A stretch of DNA of 5,978 bases from Akkermansiaceae bacterium (GTDB taxonomy: Bacteria; Verrucomicrobiota; Verrucomicrobiia; Verrucomicrobiales; Akkermansiaceae): NCBI GenBank assembly GCA_029287105.1, contig JARFRT010000487.1, positions 1-5,978 of the forward strand. The letters run 5' to 3'. Each line of letters opens with the position of its first letter. Positions within the stretch are counted from its first letter, which is position 1. The translations under genes were made by a program, and so were the position numbers. This document shows positions 5,094-5,978 of the stretch, piece by piece. Under the pieces are notes generated by a model. The model was not told the DNA's origin and did no database searches. It saw only the letters and a program-made list of their open reading frames with translations.

Positions 5094-5978
5094 CTAGTCT
5101 TCTACGACCTCGAGCGACTTGAAGAACCGCTCAAAAGCATCGGGGAAACGCAACTTCAACTCGTCGCAGTAGGCACTGGCGTCAGCGAGCTTCACTTTCT
5201 TACCATCAGGGCCGAGGATATGTTCTAACACAACATTTTCAGGAACTTCCGATTCCCAGTAATGATCCCAGAAAAATACGGCCTCATAACCAGCCCGACG
5301 AAGCACCATGGTCTCGCCGCTCTTACCCACATAGGCCGTGGTCGAGATGGACGTAAAATCGTCGCCCGGCATGAGGAGATTCCTTCCTGCCATGCCACGT
5401 GTTGTGTTTTCCGGCATCCCGAGCGCGCCCATCAGAGTGGGCATCACATCCATGTGGTTGGCATCTTTTTGTGCAGGGCCACGGCCCATCGAGGACGGCC
5501 ATTTAATCAGAATCGGCACCTGTGTTTGTTCGGGGCGCAATGATGAACAATGGAACCAACTGCCGAGTTCTTGAAATTCCTCACCGTGGTCGCCCGTGAC
5601 AATGATGATGCTCTCGTCGTAGCGGCCCTGACTTTTCAGAAAATCGCAGAATGCTTCAATTTGGGAATCCACCCAAGCCACCGAGTTCCAGTAGCGGTTC
5701 ACCACACGCTGCACCTCATCCTTGGTGGGGTTCATCGGGAAACGGGTGTCCTTGTCATACTCGGCAAATGGCGGCTTGAAATCGTTGTGCCAGTAGTAGT
5801 TGTAATGGGGCGAATCCAAGGCCGTGTAATAAAAACCGCCGCCGCTGGGCCGGTTCATCACCGCCTCGCGCAGTCGATCAAATGACACCCGCTCCCGTTC
5901 GCCGATGTTGAGATCAGAGAACGGACTCCCCTTGTCAGCCTGCTCCAACACGGTGAGCAGTCGGGTCCCGTAGCCAAA
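5094..5978 (-). CDS. Sulfatase-fold hydrolase/transferase, YejM/LTA-synthase-like C-terminal domain, 5'-truncated by window end
   Basis: The open frame runs off the window: 294 residues are visible, beginning FGYGTRLLTVLEQ. No genuine start is seen; a GTG at 5951 is internal to the domain. This is the C-terminal half of an alkaline-phosphatase-superfamily domain. The visible blocks are FYYTALDSPHYNYYW, NRYWNSVAWVDSQIEAF, IIIVTGDHGEEFQELGSWFH with the D-H metal pair at nucleotides 5586-5591 and a further His at 5550-5552, QTQVPILIKWP, and HMDVMPTLMGALG. After this come about 100 residues with a YejM-like tail. The nucleophile (Thr/Ser or Cys) and any N-terminal membrane helices lie outside the window, so sulfatase, phosphoethanolamine transferase-like and YejM-like roles cannot be separated. 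The DHGEEF block and the tail fit membrane-anchored YejM/LTA-synthase relatives better than secreted polysaccharide sulfatases such as the one at 47-855. It converges with the TauE/SafE gene and ends at TAG 5094. Confidence 0.85.
   Translation of the reverse strand, partial: FGYGTRLLTVLEQADKGSPFSDLNIGERERVSFDRLREAVMNRPSGGGFYYTALDSPHYNYYWHNDFKPPFAEYDKDTRFPMNPTKDEVQRVVNRYWNSVAWVDSQIEAFCDFLKSQGRYDESIIIVTGDHGEEFQELGSWFHCSSLRPEQTQVPILIKWPSSMGRGPAQKDANHMDVMPTLMGALGMPENTTRGMAGRNLLMPGDDFTSISTTAYVGKSGETMVLRRAGYEAVFFWDHYWESEVPENVVLEHILGPDGKKVKLADASAYCDELKLRFPDAFERFFKSLEVVED

Noticed and set aside
1..5978. CRISPR array, tRNA/rRNA genes, defence or toxin-antitoxin system
   Set aside because: No regularly spaced repeats, no tRNA-like cloverleaf or rRNA segment, and no additional small gene pair was found on reading both strands.

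Overview
The window looks like one end of a metagenome-assembled contig from a Verrucomicrobiota-type bacterium, or more loosely a member of the Planctomycetota-Verrucomicrobiota group. This rests on gene content and style: secreted sulfatases, a secreted esterase-like hydrolase, a phosphoglycerate mutase with the 'IIRDGWG' N-terminus, an IS200-like REP-associated transposase remnant with GC-rich palindromes, and weak or absent Shine-Dalgarno sequences. No marker gene fixes the taxonomy, so this is inference.

Layout. Bases 1-46 are not genomic: they are an Illumina Nextera read-1 adapter with what looks like a 10-nt i5 index. From 47 to 855 (minus strand) lies a secreted iduronate-2-sulfatase-like formylglycine sulfatase whose 3' part is missing only because the contig ends there. 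Upstream of it on the same strand (935-1936) is a secreted alpha/beta hydrolase, probably co-transcribed with the sulfatase. Next come about 290 bp of noncoding DNA with several inverted repeats (1937-2230), then a decayed RAYT (Y1/HUH) transposase on the plus strand (2231-2569) that has lost the catalytic tyrosine segment and one HUH histidine, then more GC-rich palindromes (2570-2673). The housekeeping gene gpmI (2674-4215, minus) follows and is intact with all catalytic residues. Divergent from it, across an 82-bp gap, is a TauE/SafE-family membrane protein (4298-5038, plus). Convergent with that, after 55 bp, is the C-terminal domain of a YejM/LTA-synthase-like sulfatase-fold protein (5094-5978, minus) whose N-terminus lies outside the window.

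How the genes fit together. The hydrolase plus sulfatase pair fits a small secreted module for removing ester and sulfate groups from a sulfated polysaccharide, as is common in these bacteria; the substrate cannot be read from sequence. gpmI is glycolytic and functionally unrelated. The TauE/SafE protein could export sulfite, sulfonate or another small anion, but neither its orientation nor its neighbours prove a link to the sulfatases. The RAYT remnant and palindromes appear to be a dead mobile-element scar between the esterase promoter and the 3' end of gpmI.

I found no convincing undescribed system. The items most worth a second look are the adapter contamination, which extends the sulfatase frame with a false peptide tail, the decay of the RAYT, its palindromic surroundings, and the non-canonical C-terminus of the hydrolase.
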